This document shows positions 37,372 to 49,283 of a stretch of 64,000 nt of DNA, piece after piece. This DNA comes from Hevea brasiliensis. Taxonomy: Eukaryota; Streptophyta; Magnoliopsida; Malpighiales; Euphorbiaceae. Numbering within the stretch: position 1 is the first letter of the stretch; the number at the start of each line of letters is the position of its first letter. The stretch lies in the NCBI RefSeq assembly GCF_030052815.1, contig NC_079494.1:40286467-40350466 (forward strand), in the 5' to 3' direction. Under the pieces are notes generated by a model. The model was given only the letters and a program-made list of their open reading frames with translations, was not told the origin of the DNA and ran no database searches. The position numbers were made by a program, and so were the translations under genes.

Positions 37372-37640
37372 TATATCTTGCTCTATCGATATACCCTTTG
37401 CCTGAATTAAGTTTAGGACTTTGAGTTATGAGACTAGCTATGGTCTCACAACAGTGAAAATCGAGTGTATCCTGCTTTGTTGATACTCTCTATGTCATGG
37501 GACTAGTTACGGTCCCATAACAATGACAACTGTGTGAATTGAAATTTCGAATGTATCTTACTTTGTTGATACCCTCTGTGTCATGGGACTAGCTACGGTC
37601 TCACAACAATGATAACTGTGTGATTAGAAATTTCGTGGAT
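37372..37640 (+). repeat. Degenerate tandem repeat, about 70-86-bp units
   Basis: GACTAGCTATGGTCTCACAA, GACTAGTTACGGTCCCATAA and GACTAGCTACGGTCTCACAA start at 37432, 37501 and 37587. Each is followed by an AATG/AGTG segment, then GTATC-T-CTTTGTTGATAC and CT-TGTCATGG. A partial earlier copy begins at 37372. Function unknown. Confidence 0.7.
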
Positions 37641-39529
37641 TCATATTTAGGACCGTGGTCTTAAACTACCTATGTATATGCTTTTTTAAAGAGGAATCAG
37701 ACCTACACGTAGTTTGACACTTGAAAACTATGGTGATATGCATGATCTTTTACGCCTCATGCAACTATGTTGTGTGCCCTAAATAAAGTCTAAGGACTTA
37801 CAAAAAAAATTTGTATTACAAAGTGTCTGACTCATAAAGAAGTTCCTCGGGTCTTCCCCTATTATAAATAGTGAGCCAGGGACTTATTAGGCCTCACCTA
37901 GTCTTATCACATAACATTATGCATGATCATAACATATTACATATCTGTACCATGCAGAAACTAGTGGGTCATCTAACATCCATTGTGTATCAATAATAAT
38001 TATACAATTATGCAATATATTCATGTTCTGGATACATACAACCTAATATATCATGAAATAATGCATGCGAATGATCATGGTTCTCATTAATAATTATTAA
38101 AGAGTTGTATTCTTTTAGGTTAGTATTACTCACCTCTTAAATCCTATCAAACACCAGACATGAATGATCATTATCCTTTTAAACTTAGCTTATCGAGTCT
38201 CTTAGGTCTAATCCTATAATAGTCGAACCCTAAGTTATTCGGATCTCTAAAACTCTATAAATATATCATATAACATATTCTAGGTCAATTGGAGGTCTAA
38301 AATCAATTTTTTGAGCCTCAACACAAAAAGGAAAATAATGCAGGCATAACTTACTTCGATTGCTAAAGTAAGGAACTTTGGCTGCCAAAGTCCCAAACCT
38401 TAAATGCTCTTTTTAGGTAGTAGCTACTTTGACTGCTAAATTAGGGAACTTCAGCTGTCAAAGTCCTAAACTTTAAAAACTCCCAAGAAGCAACAGTTAC
38501 TCCAGTTACCGAAACAATGGTCTTCAATAAAAAAAACCTGAGAATTTCCAGAACTCCCAATTTGAATTCTGCAGAATCTCATTGTCCCAAAACCTCCAAA
38601 ACTCAACTCAAGAGCTTAAAACTCCAATTAAACCATCCAACCACCTTCTCATAACAACCATTAACTCAAAACAGTTTGAGAAAGTCACATGCATCCATTA
38701 ATCTAAACAATCTACAACATTTCTTCAAAACGTCTAATCCTTGCAAAGCCAAAAACCTCAATTCCATAATATTCACTTTAGATATTTGTACATTTCATAA
38801 TAACCACCCAAAATTAAAAGTTTCAATTGGTTCAACACTTTTAAAACACCCCACCAACATAAGAAAAATCAAAAGACCAATACGCATCTAAAATTTCTTA
38901 TAAAAACAAAACAAAAGAAAAAGCTAATTCTCTTACCTAAAACTTCCAATTGACACTTAAGACTTATATCTAAGTGTCAATTAATAGAATTTTCCAACAA
39001 GAAAAAGAGAAACCCTAACTAAAACTTCACATGCATGTAAGAAACTTACCTTCCTTGAAGCTTGAGTTTCTGCTTTAAAAACTTTGATTCTCTTTTTGAT
39101 TAACAACAAAACGCATGCAACAATAATAAAAAAATAAAAAAAAAAAAGAAGAGAAAACTAAATTTTTTTAAATTTCAAGTTAAAATGGCTATTTATACCC
39201 TTTGCTATCGAGGGGACTTTTGACTAGTAAAACCTAGTTTTCAGCTGCTAGAGTCCATACTACCCAGAAGGAAATTTCGATAGTAAAAAGGGGACTTTGG
39301 CTGCCAAAAGTCAAACTTTCGACTACCAAAGTTCATGCTGCACAAAAAGGACCTTATACTCTTCATTTGGCAAAACCATCCAATCATTCATATAAACTCT
39401 ATAACACATCATTTGTATACATATAGAACTTTCTATTATTTCCCCTATCAGTGAAATCCTAAGTTTCATAAGAATCTCCTATCAATGACAAAATTCCAAT
39501 ATTGAAAAATGATGGGTGCTATAGCCTTT
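37641..39529. other. Unassigned non-coding region
   Basis: No gene found. 38350-38530 has repeated GACTTTGGCAGCCAAAG-type imperfect inverted text (plus strand CTTTGGCTGCCAAAGTCC near 38380 and again near 39300), which suggests an LTR fragment. No ends or target duplication could be set. Confidence 0.35.
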
Positions 39530-39774
39530 TTATTTTTCAAGTTAGAAATTGAAAATCTTTTCATGTCAGTAGAAATTAAAACATATATCAATTTGTAAAT
39601 TTAAATGGATTTAGAAATTGAATTCATTCAGTTTCTAAGTTTAAAACGATTCAAAATGGTTTCAATATTTGAAATGGATGTCATATCTCATTTTTAATTT
39701 ATCTAGAAACATGCGGATTGTAAACCAAATATTTCGGTTTCAAATCAGTTTCTAATTGCATTTTTCTTATAGTG
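39530..39774 (-). mobile_element. CACTA (En/Spm-type) transposon terminus
   Basis: Read on the minus strand from 39774 the sequence begins CACTATAAGAAAAATGCAAT. It continues with subterminal repeats AGAAACTGATTT..., AGAAACTGAATG and CAATTTCTAAATCC, as in plant CACTA ends. The opposite terminus was not found, so this is one end or a truncated derivative. No transposase is present. Confidence 0.55.
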
Positions 39775-39839
39775 TACCTTGAATTGCAATTGAAATCCAA
39801 TAAACCTTCTATCGAATTTTGCTCCCAAAACTAATCAGA

Positions 39840-39842
<3 letters not shown>

Positions 39843-39898
<56 letters not shown>
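39843..39898 (+). repeat. (CT)28 microsatellite
   Basis: Uninterrupted CT dinucleotides. Confidence 0.95.
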
Positions 39899-39901
<3 letters not shown>

Positions 39902-39950
39902 CATCTACCCATACCCTATTAACCAGTCTCTCCTAGAAAATTAATGAAAT

Positions 39951-39952
<2 letters not shown>

Positions 39953-39985
<33 letters not shown>
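39953..39985 (+). repeat. (AC)16 microsatellite
   Basis: Uninterrupted AC dinucleotides followed by TATATA. Confidence 0.95.
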
Positions 39986-39991
<6 letters not shown>

Positions 39992-40792
39992 AAACTCAAG
40001 TACAACATAGAAATCACAAGAAATCACGATATTAGATATATCATATATTCATTGTCAAATCAAACAGGGGAAAACTGATTTAAAGATGGAAATTTTAATA
40101 GCAATTTGAAAAGGCAGTCAAAAGTAGGTAAATCAATACCAAAATTCAACTACCTCTTAGTTGAAAATCCAATCATTGATTGAAAAGAGTAGAAACTAGA
40201 ATTATGGGAACTAAAAGTCGAAGAACATATCTCCATTTGTAAAAACAACATGCAAAATGGTTAAATGGCATCATTTTTCCTCCTATACATGCTAAAAGGG
40301 AAAGGGAACCACAAGAAACCAAAATGGAAAAAAAATGAGAGAATATGAGGGAAAGGAAAAGAAAATAGGTTGAAAGAGAGGCAATCACAACTTTCCTTTG
40401 TGAAAAGAAAAACATTGTCAAAAAAGAAAACAACAAAATAAGGGAAATGGTAACAAATAAGGGAAATGCCAAGCCCAGCCCAATCAACAAAGGGAAAAAA
40501 AAGCAGCAATTGGAAAAAAAAAAAAAAAAAAGCAACATTGCCTTCCAACTAAGAAAACTGTTTCCTGTGGAAAACAATTTTGGTTGTCTCACAACTTACG
40601 GTTGCACTGGCATACCAGATATTGATTATATCACCTGGGATTACACTCTAACTTCTTGAATCAAACGATTATGAGAACTGACTCTATTATATGCAGCTTT
40701 AAAATTTTCACCTAGGGTCATATACATCATGCAAGATTTATTTTTATCTATTTGATTTCAATGATAAACAACATATTAAGACACTTTTAATA

Positions 40793-42756
40793 TGTTTTTG
40801 GATCTGTATTTGCCATTTAAGATTTTAGAATTAATCAGATTAATTTTTAGAACCCTAGATTAGATCAAGAATAAATACATTAACCTCTTGATGCACTGCA
40901 GTATATTTGTGCCTTTCGAATGCGTCTTCAGGACACTAGATGTTGTCCCTCTAGCTTGTCCATACCAAGTTCACCTATGACAGCCCTTGAATAGCTTCTA
41001 AAGCTTTTTCTATTAATTAGAAAATCAAATTTTGCCTTTTAAGAGATTAAAGGTGTAAACAGGACATTAGAAACAATTTCTAGTATTTTTAATTCAAGAG
41101 ATTGTTTGCTAATCTCTTGGAATTGGTAAAAGATGAAGAAGAAGATAAGGGAGAGCTTATTGGGTGGCAGCACAAAGAGGAGCAGTTGCTAGTTGTATTT
41201 TTTTCTTTTCATAACAACACTTATATAGGTAGGTCAACACATAAAACTCTTGCCACATGTGACCCTCTGATTGGTTCTAGGTTTAATTGACCCAATCACA
41301 TTGTGTCAAGTGTCAAACCTATATTTAATCTTAATTTTAATCATCTTACATGATTAAAAACATTTGACAAGTTTATGTGTAGTGCCATGTGTCACCATCT
41401 CATGGTGCCACATATCACCCTGTGAAATGACCAAAATGCCCCTGTGTGTTAATTTTGAGTTCTCAAAATAATTATTTCTCTTCTTTTAATCAATTTATAT
41501 CAAATATAAATCAATTAATTAATCTTTATTTATTAATTTCTCATTAATTAAATTCATATTTAAACACTTTAAATATAAATTTAACTTATACTATACATCC
41601 AATAACCTAGATTTGGTTTCAAGTCATGCTAGGGACTTTGCAATCTAATTACAAACTAAACATATTTAATTAATCAATTAAACTCTTTAATTAATTAATT
41701 AAATCATATTTAATTAGGTGATAACTTGTGTATGTGTGTGACTTACTAGGCTCATCACTAATTGGCAATGAGATATAATATCAACTCTTAATATTATCAG
41801 AACTCTTTCTTACCATAAATGATTTCTCTAAATCATTTTATGCACCTCATAGACTATGGTTAACACCTAGCATGGCATGCTATGGCTACCCAATTAGTAA
41901 TAAGGTTTACTTTAAATGAACCTATAATCATATGTTACCATGCACTAGAATCTCTCTGTTACAAGATCCCAACTCAAGCTGGAGTCATGGTTTATGTCAA
42001 ACTCCATTTGTTATGAATATTATGTTCTCTTTTAATTCTAGTTCTTGATTAAAAGATTTTCTCATCAGAAACTCTTTCTGAATAAATCTATCTGTCATGG
42101 CCAGGAACTTGAAACATTAAGAACAATTAAATGAACATAGGATTTTATCTCTATTTACTTAGAGGAATAGATTCCATCTTGATCAACACCTACCTCTATA
42201 TATAACTAGTAGGAGCCAACACATGCCCATATACCCATACACAGTACAAGTATGAAAGCAGTATCAAACTCAAACCACCTATATACAAGATAACTATGCT
42301 ATCTCAGGTCTAAAGATTATATGCACTGATATGATTTATGACAATGCATTGACAAGAGTAAACTCCATGTGCTTGTCATAAGTGTCACTGGTTTGGCCTA
42401 CTTATCATGTATAAGTGCCTATCATGTTTGTTATATGGCATGAGACTCACCATTCCATCTTATCTATATCTCATATAAATAACTTGGGAACAAACATGAA
42501 TACAATCTTTCTGGATAAGTCATGTCCTTATTATAAAGTATCCTCGATTGTGAACCTATTTATGATACTTTGCATTAGAAATACTGTCACTCATATTCTT
42601 AATAACTTAAGAATAGAATTTCTAACAAAATATCAATGGACCTTTTCTATTACACATAAATATATTATGTAAACGGAAAAGTGAAAATGCCTTTTATTAA
42701 TAAAAACATGTATAAGATACATATTAAATTATATACTCTAGTGCATACTACTAACA
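40793..42756 (-). mobile_element. 3' LTR of a Ty1/copia element (left border approximate)
   Basis: On the minus strand the LTR starts TGTTAGTAGTATGCACTAGA at 42756, right after the purine tract GCTAGTGAGAGAT (42769-42757). A minus-strand TATA box CTATATAAG lies at 41228-41220. The left border at 40793 is set only from a terminal AAAACA and is uncertain. Contents are non-coding. Confidence 0.5.
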
Positions 42757-42770
42757 ATCTCTCACTAGCA

Positions 42771-42896
42771 CTAGAGCCATTCATTATAATATCTTAGACC
42801 CATCTTCTCAAGATGTCGGTTTAGCTGAGTCTGTGATATAGGCTTAGTGAATGGATTAGCTGGATTTTCAGCTAATGCTATTTTCTGCATGGCTAC
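42771..42896 (-). pseudogene. C-terminal end of a Ty1/copia polyprotein (RNase H)
   Basis: 41 open codons ending at TAG 42773-42771 read ...ALAENPANPFTKPISQ then LNRHLEKMGLRYYNEWL. The pattern A-x-x-x-N-x-A-D/N-P-x-T-K-P/x followed by H-x-x-x-M-G at the extreme end of pol is diagnostic of copia RNase H. The coding part is cut at 42896 by the insertion of element D; the rest of the copia should continue beyond the right edge of the window. The stop is 15 bases from the 3' LTR, as usual in copia. Confidence 0.75.
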
Positions 42897-43182
42897 TGTA
42901 ACACCTTATCCCTTGTAAGGCATGACATGTTCCGGTAGCATGCCTAATGAATCACCGAACTCCACCTACCGATAACCCATTAGTTATGCTATAAAGGATT
43001 TTAAAACAAACCATAGCTTTTTATCTTATCAATTCTTTTGCGGAAAAACTGTATGAAAATAGTTAAAATTCCATGCAAACATTCATTGGAAATAATGATA
43101 GACTAAATATTACAAAAGTTACATTTTCATAAGTCTCAAAGTAAAATACAAAATAATTACAAACTCAAAATGTGATAGCAAT
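42897..43182 (-). mobile_element. 3' LTR of element D, segment 1 (distal end)
   Basis: Plus strand TGTAACACCTTATCCCTTG is the reverse complement of the LTR end of element B. Before it stands GCTAC (42892-42896), the presumed target site in the copia. The segment ends with GCAAT (43178-43182), the first copy of the target duplication of the solo LTR that follows. Confidence 0.88.
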
Positions 43183-46100
43183 TGTGACACCCCTTACCCG
43201 TCTACAGTATATCCGAGTAAGCTATGTCACACGATGTACCGGAACACTCTATTTTATCTTAATTAATTTTTATCATAGTTTTGAATATAACTTGTGAAAT
43301 ATAATTCATTTAAGTCATTTATTAAAATTATAATTTATTTGTGGTTTCGAAAATTTTATAGAAAATCCGGTAGAGTACCGGCTAAAAATGGAGAAAACAG
43401 TTCTTCGGAACCTGTGAAAAACACTTCCAATATTCATATCCAATCACTCTTAACTCCAATAATCATCAACAAGGTCTCAATTATTTTTCAACAACCTTTT
43501 CATTACCCAAACATTCATTTCTCATAGCATTCATATACAAGCAATAATAAAAAAAAAAAAAGAAAATTTCTTAATTTCCATTCATAAACACAATTTTTTC
43601 ACTATTTATGTTAACATCAAAATACATTACATAAGTTCCATTTACACAAAAGAAAATAAAAGTTAATTACAAAATACCAAAATGAAACCTAGTGTCCTAC
43701 CAATGCACTGAAGATGGTGAGGTGACACGGACACTATGCAGAGCTGCAGGAGGTCTCACCTAGTCTGTGGTCTGCTGGGCTCTCGGTCAGTATCTCCAGA
43801 ACCTACGCGTGGCAAAAGCAACGCGCTAAGCAATAATGCTTAGTGGTGCCAATAATAAAATAAATGGAAATAACATAAATAAATATGCATTGAATGTATC
43901 GATGTCTTACTTATTTTGTACTTGTTATATTCATTATTTCGTTAAATTTATCCACTTTCATTCTTTTGGTTGCCCAAGTAACCTATATTGGACGATCGAT
44001 CGATAAATGCGTAGGCGCACTGGGTATCTAGTACCTCGGGCCGTCACACCATCGGTCACATATGCATCTCCCGTTGTGCAACAGAACAGCTAATAAGCTG
44101 TAATAACAATAGGCACAAGGCCAAATATCAACACAATGTCAGAATGGCTAAAAGCCATGAAATCACAGAATGGCATAATGCCATGTGCAGTACTGCTAAC
44201 TGAACCCTATTGGCATGACAAACTATCCAAACCAATCTTGTTAGGTATACTAGGGCATTTGATACTTTTGAATTTTGTAATTTTTGAATTTCAAGCTTTG
44301 GTGTTACTATTCACTTCATTAGTCAACAAAAATATTGACTTTTGCATAGAAAATAGGTACATTGGTTTTAACACTCCCAACATACCACATTTTGCATTCA
44401 AAACTTGTTTGCATTAATCACCAATACCATTTCTAAGCTTAAAACTAATGGAGCAGAATTTTTAGTTTTTATACCCTAATTTTACTATTCCATTAGTTAC
44501 TGTTGCAGTGGGAATTTGAGAAAATGATAAACATGAAAGTTGTTCCTTATTTTTTCTAGTTGAATTTGATTTTTTAAATCACTCCATTTGGAGTTTTGTA
44601 GCTCAAGTTATGGTCCAAAAACCACAACTGGCCGAATTGAAAAATTTCAGAACTGACCATATCTACAGTGCAGTGAATAGTGACTGCAATTGTAGATATA
44701 TCTTAACTTGTTGGATAAGTTCTGGTCATAATTTGGGATAGGTTTCTTCATGAAAGTTGTTGGTATATATCTTAACTTATTGCTGTAAAAATTTCAGGTC
44801 AATTGGGCCATTCTACAATGAGTTATGGCCAAATGAACAATCACTGTTCATTTGGTCATTCTGCAGAATCTGGTTGCAGGACATCCGGATTGGGGCAAGT
44901 TTTTAGTCCACTTACTTTGGTCTTTTGGGCATGATTTCTTCACCAAAATTGTGCCATTATGTGTCTAGTTTCATGTCCAATTGGCCAAACACCAATTGAA
45001 CCTACACAGCCCAAGTTATGGCTGTCCAAACAGGCTGGACTCACAGCCACCCTACTGGTTTCACTAGGCAGCCTACCAAATCAGATTGTAATGCTATAAT
45101 TCACTCCAAGTTATGGTCAACTTACCTCAAATGGTCACTAATTGACCATTAAAATGTTCATTCATCATTACATAAGCAAAGTCCAAGTTTCTCTCCAAAA
45201 CCCTAATTCCCCATTTCAAATTCACACAAGATACCTTAGTTAAACTCATTAATTCATTATCCATATATATATATACCTTAAACATTATCTCTAGTCCACT
45301 CTAAGCCCATCAAAACAATCAATATTATCCCTTCTTTAGGGCTGCCGAATTCCATGGTGTACATACACATAAGTTTTATTTCATTTAATTTATAATTTCA
45401 TACTCATTTTAAGTCCCTAACATGGAATAAGAGAGATATATGCATAAATAAGCACTAACCTTAGTAGGGAAGAATTTTCTCTTATGAATTCTTCACTTTC
45501 TTTTGTTTTCTTGGCTGCCAAACACTCCAGCAAGGTTGGGTGACAAATTTAGTGAAGGGACCTAAGGGTTTTGGGGTAAGAATAGAGAGAAATCCAAGCT
45601 AGAAGAAATAAAAAGAAATGGAGGCTTCCATGGCTATGGTGGTGCGGCTGGTTTTGATGGGAGAAGATGGCTGATAGATTTTAGTTATTTCCTTCATTTT
45701 ATCCTCTTTTAAGTGGTGTTTAATAGCTTGTTGAAATTTGATTGGTTGGGAGTAAGTAAATGACATCATGTGATGTCATTATCCCTAATTTCCTTTTTTT
45801 TTTCTTTCTTTTCTACTCATTCTCAATTCAATTTTTCAATAATATTTATTCACATTTTAGATCAAAATAATTATTTACTTAACTGCACAAGTCGGCCAAA
45901 AATCGCCTCTGAAGGCGAAATGACCAAAATGCCCTCCGTTTGGCTTAACGGCTCAAAATTGTCTGTACCGATTGAAAATTTTTTCTAAATATTTTCTTGG
46001 CATTCTAATGCCATAGGAACCCCAATGACTCTTCTCTGGAATCCCAAAAATTATTTTATAAATTTTTCCCTGGGACTAGGGCTCCTAGTTGCGAGAACCG

Positions 46101-46318
46101 CAACTTTCCACTGGGTTACCCATCACTTGGGCACCGGCTCATTTGACTTAGTTGTATTTTATTTTTAAAATTTTTACTAAATTTTTCTTATTAATATTTG
46201 AGTTAATTATGGTTCCTCACTTTAGTTTAAATATTTTTCCGGACGTTATAGCTGTCCGGACCGACACTAATCATCAGAACAGTAGAATGTATGGAGTTGC
46301 TACAGGGAGGGTGTTACA
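43183..46318 (-). mobile_element. Solo LTR (3136 bp) nested in the 3' LTR of D
   Basis: Bounded by TGTGACACCCCTTACCCG and GGGTGTTACA, with the perfect target duplication GCAAT at 43178-43182 and 46319-46323. Same family as the array at 1-10155 but a clearly different subfamily. It has the conserved hairpin at 43826-43843 and the near-perfect dyad at 44828-44856. No coding. Confidence 0.92.
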
Positions 46319-48726
46319 GCAATGCAAGGTTTTTAAATACAAACTGCTAAGCGTCCGTACATCCATGCATATAGGTACAAAATACATCAAAAGGAAATTA
46401 CAGGGGTATGACTACAATATATACCCACAAATAATACCAAAATGCTGCTTCCAAGTCTCTCACTCGGCAGCCTTCTCCTTTCCCTTACCTGCGACAGCAT
46501 AAAGAAGCTATCGCTGAGTATATCACTCAGTGGTGCACAACTAATAACTTTAAAACTTAAAGTAAAATATAATTTGTCAAAGCATAATAAATCACATTTT
46601 TCTTAAGCATGAAAACTTCACAATAGTTCTAAGTTCATAAGAGCCATTTATTGGAATAACATTTCAAAAGAGAAATCACACTTCATAAATCACAATTCAC
46701 AAAGCATTAGTGTTGCCAACATCAACACATAGTTCAGGCCATGACACAAAATTTCACGATCAGTGCCGTGTTGTACACTACGACAAAGCAATCTCAACCT
46801 CACTAACCGTTATTAATGAGGGAAGGGCTAGCTAGCTAATGAGTACTCATATAGTCTTACCCCACTAACCGTTATTAATGGGAGACATAATCAATATCAA
46901 TTACCAACCCCAAGTAGCCGTTACTACTGGGGAGTTCCAAAAGGGACTGTCATGCTAACTGTGGTTTCAAAACAGTTTTCAAAAATTTTCCATTCAACAA
47001 TCACATTTATAAACCAATAAATACATTTAAATTCATCATAATATCCAAATAAAGGTAGCAACACCTAAATTTCTTAAATGCAAGAGAAAAACCATATTTC
47101 AGTCAAAGTAAACTTGTTCAAAGCAAACTCATTCAATTTAACATATTCCAAGCAATTTACAAATTTAAAAACGAAGAAAATGTTAGTTGTGCACAAACCT
47201 TCAATGCTCTCCTTTATTGTTACCTACTTCTCCTTGTCCATTCCAACTTCTTTTTCTACTGAAAATACACAAATAGAATACCTCAATACCAATCTCAATT
47301 GCTGCCAAGAACTCATTATATGCATGTCTAATGCATCCCAAGTTAGCTTTGAAAATTTTAGAATATTTTGGTTTTGGGACAGCTTGGTGCCCCAATCTTT
47401 GAACCCAATTTTTACCTAGTTTTGATCATAATTTGGTGAGGTGTTCTTCATGAAAATTGTTCATTTAGGTCTTAACTTTATTTTTCTTTTTGAATCGCCT
47501 AATTCGGAGCTATGTAGCTCAAGTTATGCCCAAAACCCTATTACTATTCACGTCACTGTTCATGCTGCAGATTTTGTTCTGGCAGATTTATCGATCCAAC
47601 TTCGTTCAGCAATTTGACCAAGTTAAGTCCATAATTTGGTCTAATGTTCATCATATGAAATATTCTACTATGTCTTAGGTTTCCATCGGTTTAAGAATCT
47701 CCTAAATCGGAGTTTTCTAGAGAGAGTTATAGCCTTGCAAATTTTATTGTTCATTTGATCAATTTTAGGTGCCCAGATTCTGGCAGATTCGGTGACCCAA
47801 ATTCGTTTCGCAATTTGATTGAGTTAAGTTCATAATTTGGCCTAACATTCTTCATATGAAATATTCTACTATGTCTTAGGTTTCCATTGGTTTAAGAATC
47901 ACCTAAATCGGAGTTTTCTAGAGAGAGTTATAGCCTTGCAAAGTTTACTATTCATTTGGCAATTCTGCAGTTTTGCAAATTCAGTAACTCAACTTTGCTC
48001 AATAATTTGATTGGGTTAATGGCATAATTTGGGTTTGTGTTCTTCATGAAAGTTTTAGGTCTATATCTCATCTAACTATTGGTAAACTTTCAGGTCATTT
48101 TGACCTGCCTAGCTCGAGTTATGACCCAAACACGATTACTATTCATACTGCAATTTTTCAAGTTTGGTCAGTTTGTTCACTAGGTTTTGGTCACTTTTTG
48201 GGCATGCTTCCTAAATGAAAATTGTGTCATTTAGTGCCTATTTTCAGTCTCAATTGGTCCCATACCAATTGGACTTGTAAAATTTCATTTTTGGTCCCTC
48301 AAAGTTGACTTTTGGTCATGCTTCATACCCAATCCGAATTTGGCTTTGATTTAAACACTTCTCACACACTTAATTAGGTCACAAATGGCCATTTCTTTCC
48401 TTAAACTATGTCAAAGACATCATTTAGCACTTCTTCACATTTTTTATCTCTAAACCCTAATGTTCAAAACCCTAATTTTTCTCCCATTTGGCCAAAACCC
48501 TAGTTTAGGTTCCATATATGTTTTCTTTCATTTCCTTATGAAATTTCATCATAAATTAACTTCATTCAAAGCTTATACAACTAATCTAAAATGAAAAGAA
48601 AATTACCTCTTGTTGATTTCTTTCCAACTTCACTTTTCTTCCAATTCTTGTTCTCCTTACTTTTAATCTCTCAATCAAAGATCTCTTTGATGTTTTCTTT
48701 TAGTGGGCTATGGAATTTATGAAGGG
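46319..48726 (-). mobile_element. 3' LTR of element D, segment 2
   Basis: Continues the LTR after the second GCAAT. Matches element B's LTR in reverse: splice-like CTTACCTGCGACAGCATAAA (46484-46503), the CTGAG/CTCAG stem at 46514-46530, and the tandem 190-bp modules (47500-47990). It ends with AAGGG at 48722-48726, the target duplication of element C. Confidence 0.9.
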
Positions 48727-49283
48727 TGTCGACACCATATTTTGGCCGATCCCCAGAAATTAATAAACTTTGAAGCCGATCCCCAACACAGTCCCTTTTG
48801 CCAACTGACCACACTTCCGATCTCCCCTCAAAAAGAATTTAATTAATACCAAGTCTCTAGGTCATTTAAAGCCTCACCGATCCCTCAAACCAATTCTCAA
48901 GTCCCCTGATCATTTAATTATATTTCCGATCTTTCTTGTCAAATAAGATTGAACCAGCATAAGGCCTTCGTACCACCAGTCTTGTTACCGGTCTCTCGTT
49001 TAAAAATTTGAGAATGATAAAGGTTTTGACTCAGTTTAAAGATGATCCCGATCTTAAGTGTTCAAAGCCAAATTTCTAATCTTAATTAAGTCCCGTTTCG
49101 TAATTGATCTCATGCACATTGTGTTTTCCGATCTCCTATACTTAGATTAATAATCACTTTCAGTTGTCATTCTAATATGTTCAAACAATCAAGTGCTTAC
49201 GCAATTTAGAAACTTTCCGATCACAATCAATCATTGAACAAAAGGGGAACTTTCATTTCATTTCATTTCAAAATTTATACAAG

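Noticed and set aside
40173..40592. 139-residue minus-strand open frame rich in Phe
   Set aside because: It is the translation of A-rich low-complexity DNA (GAAAAAA-type), with no domain, and overlaps another frame of the same kind.
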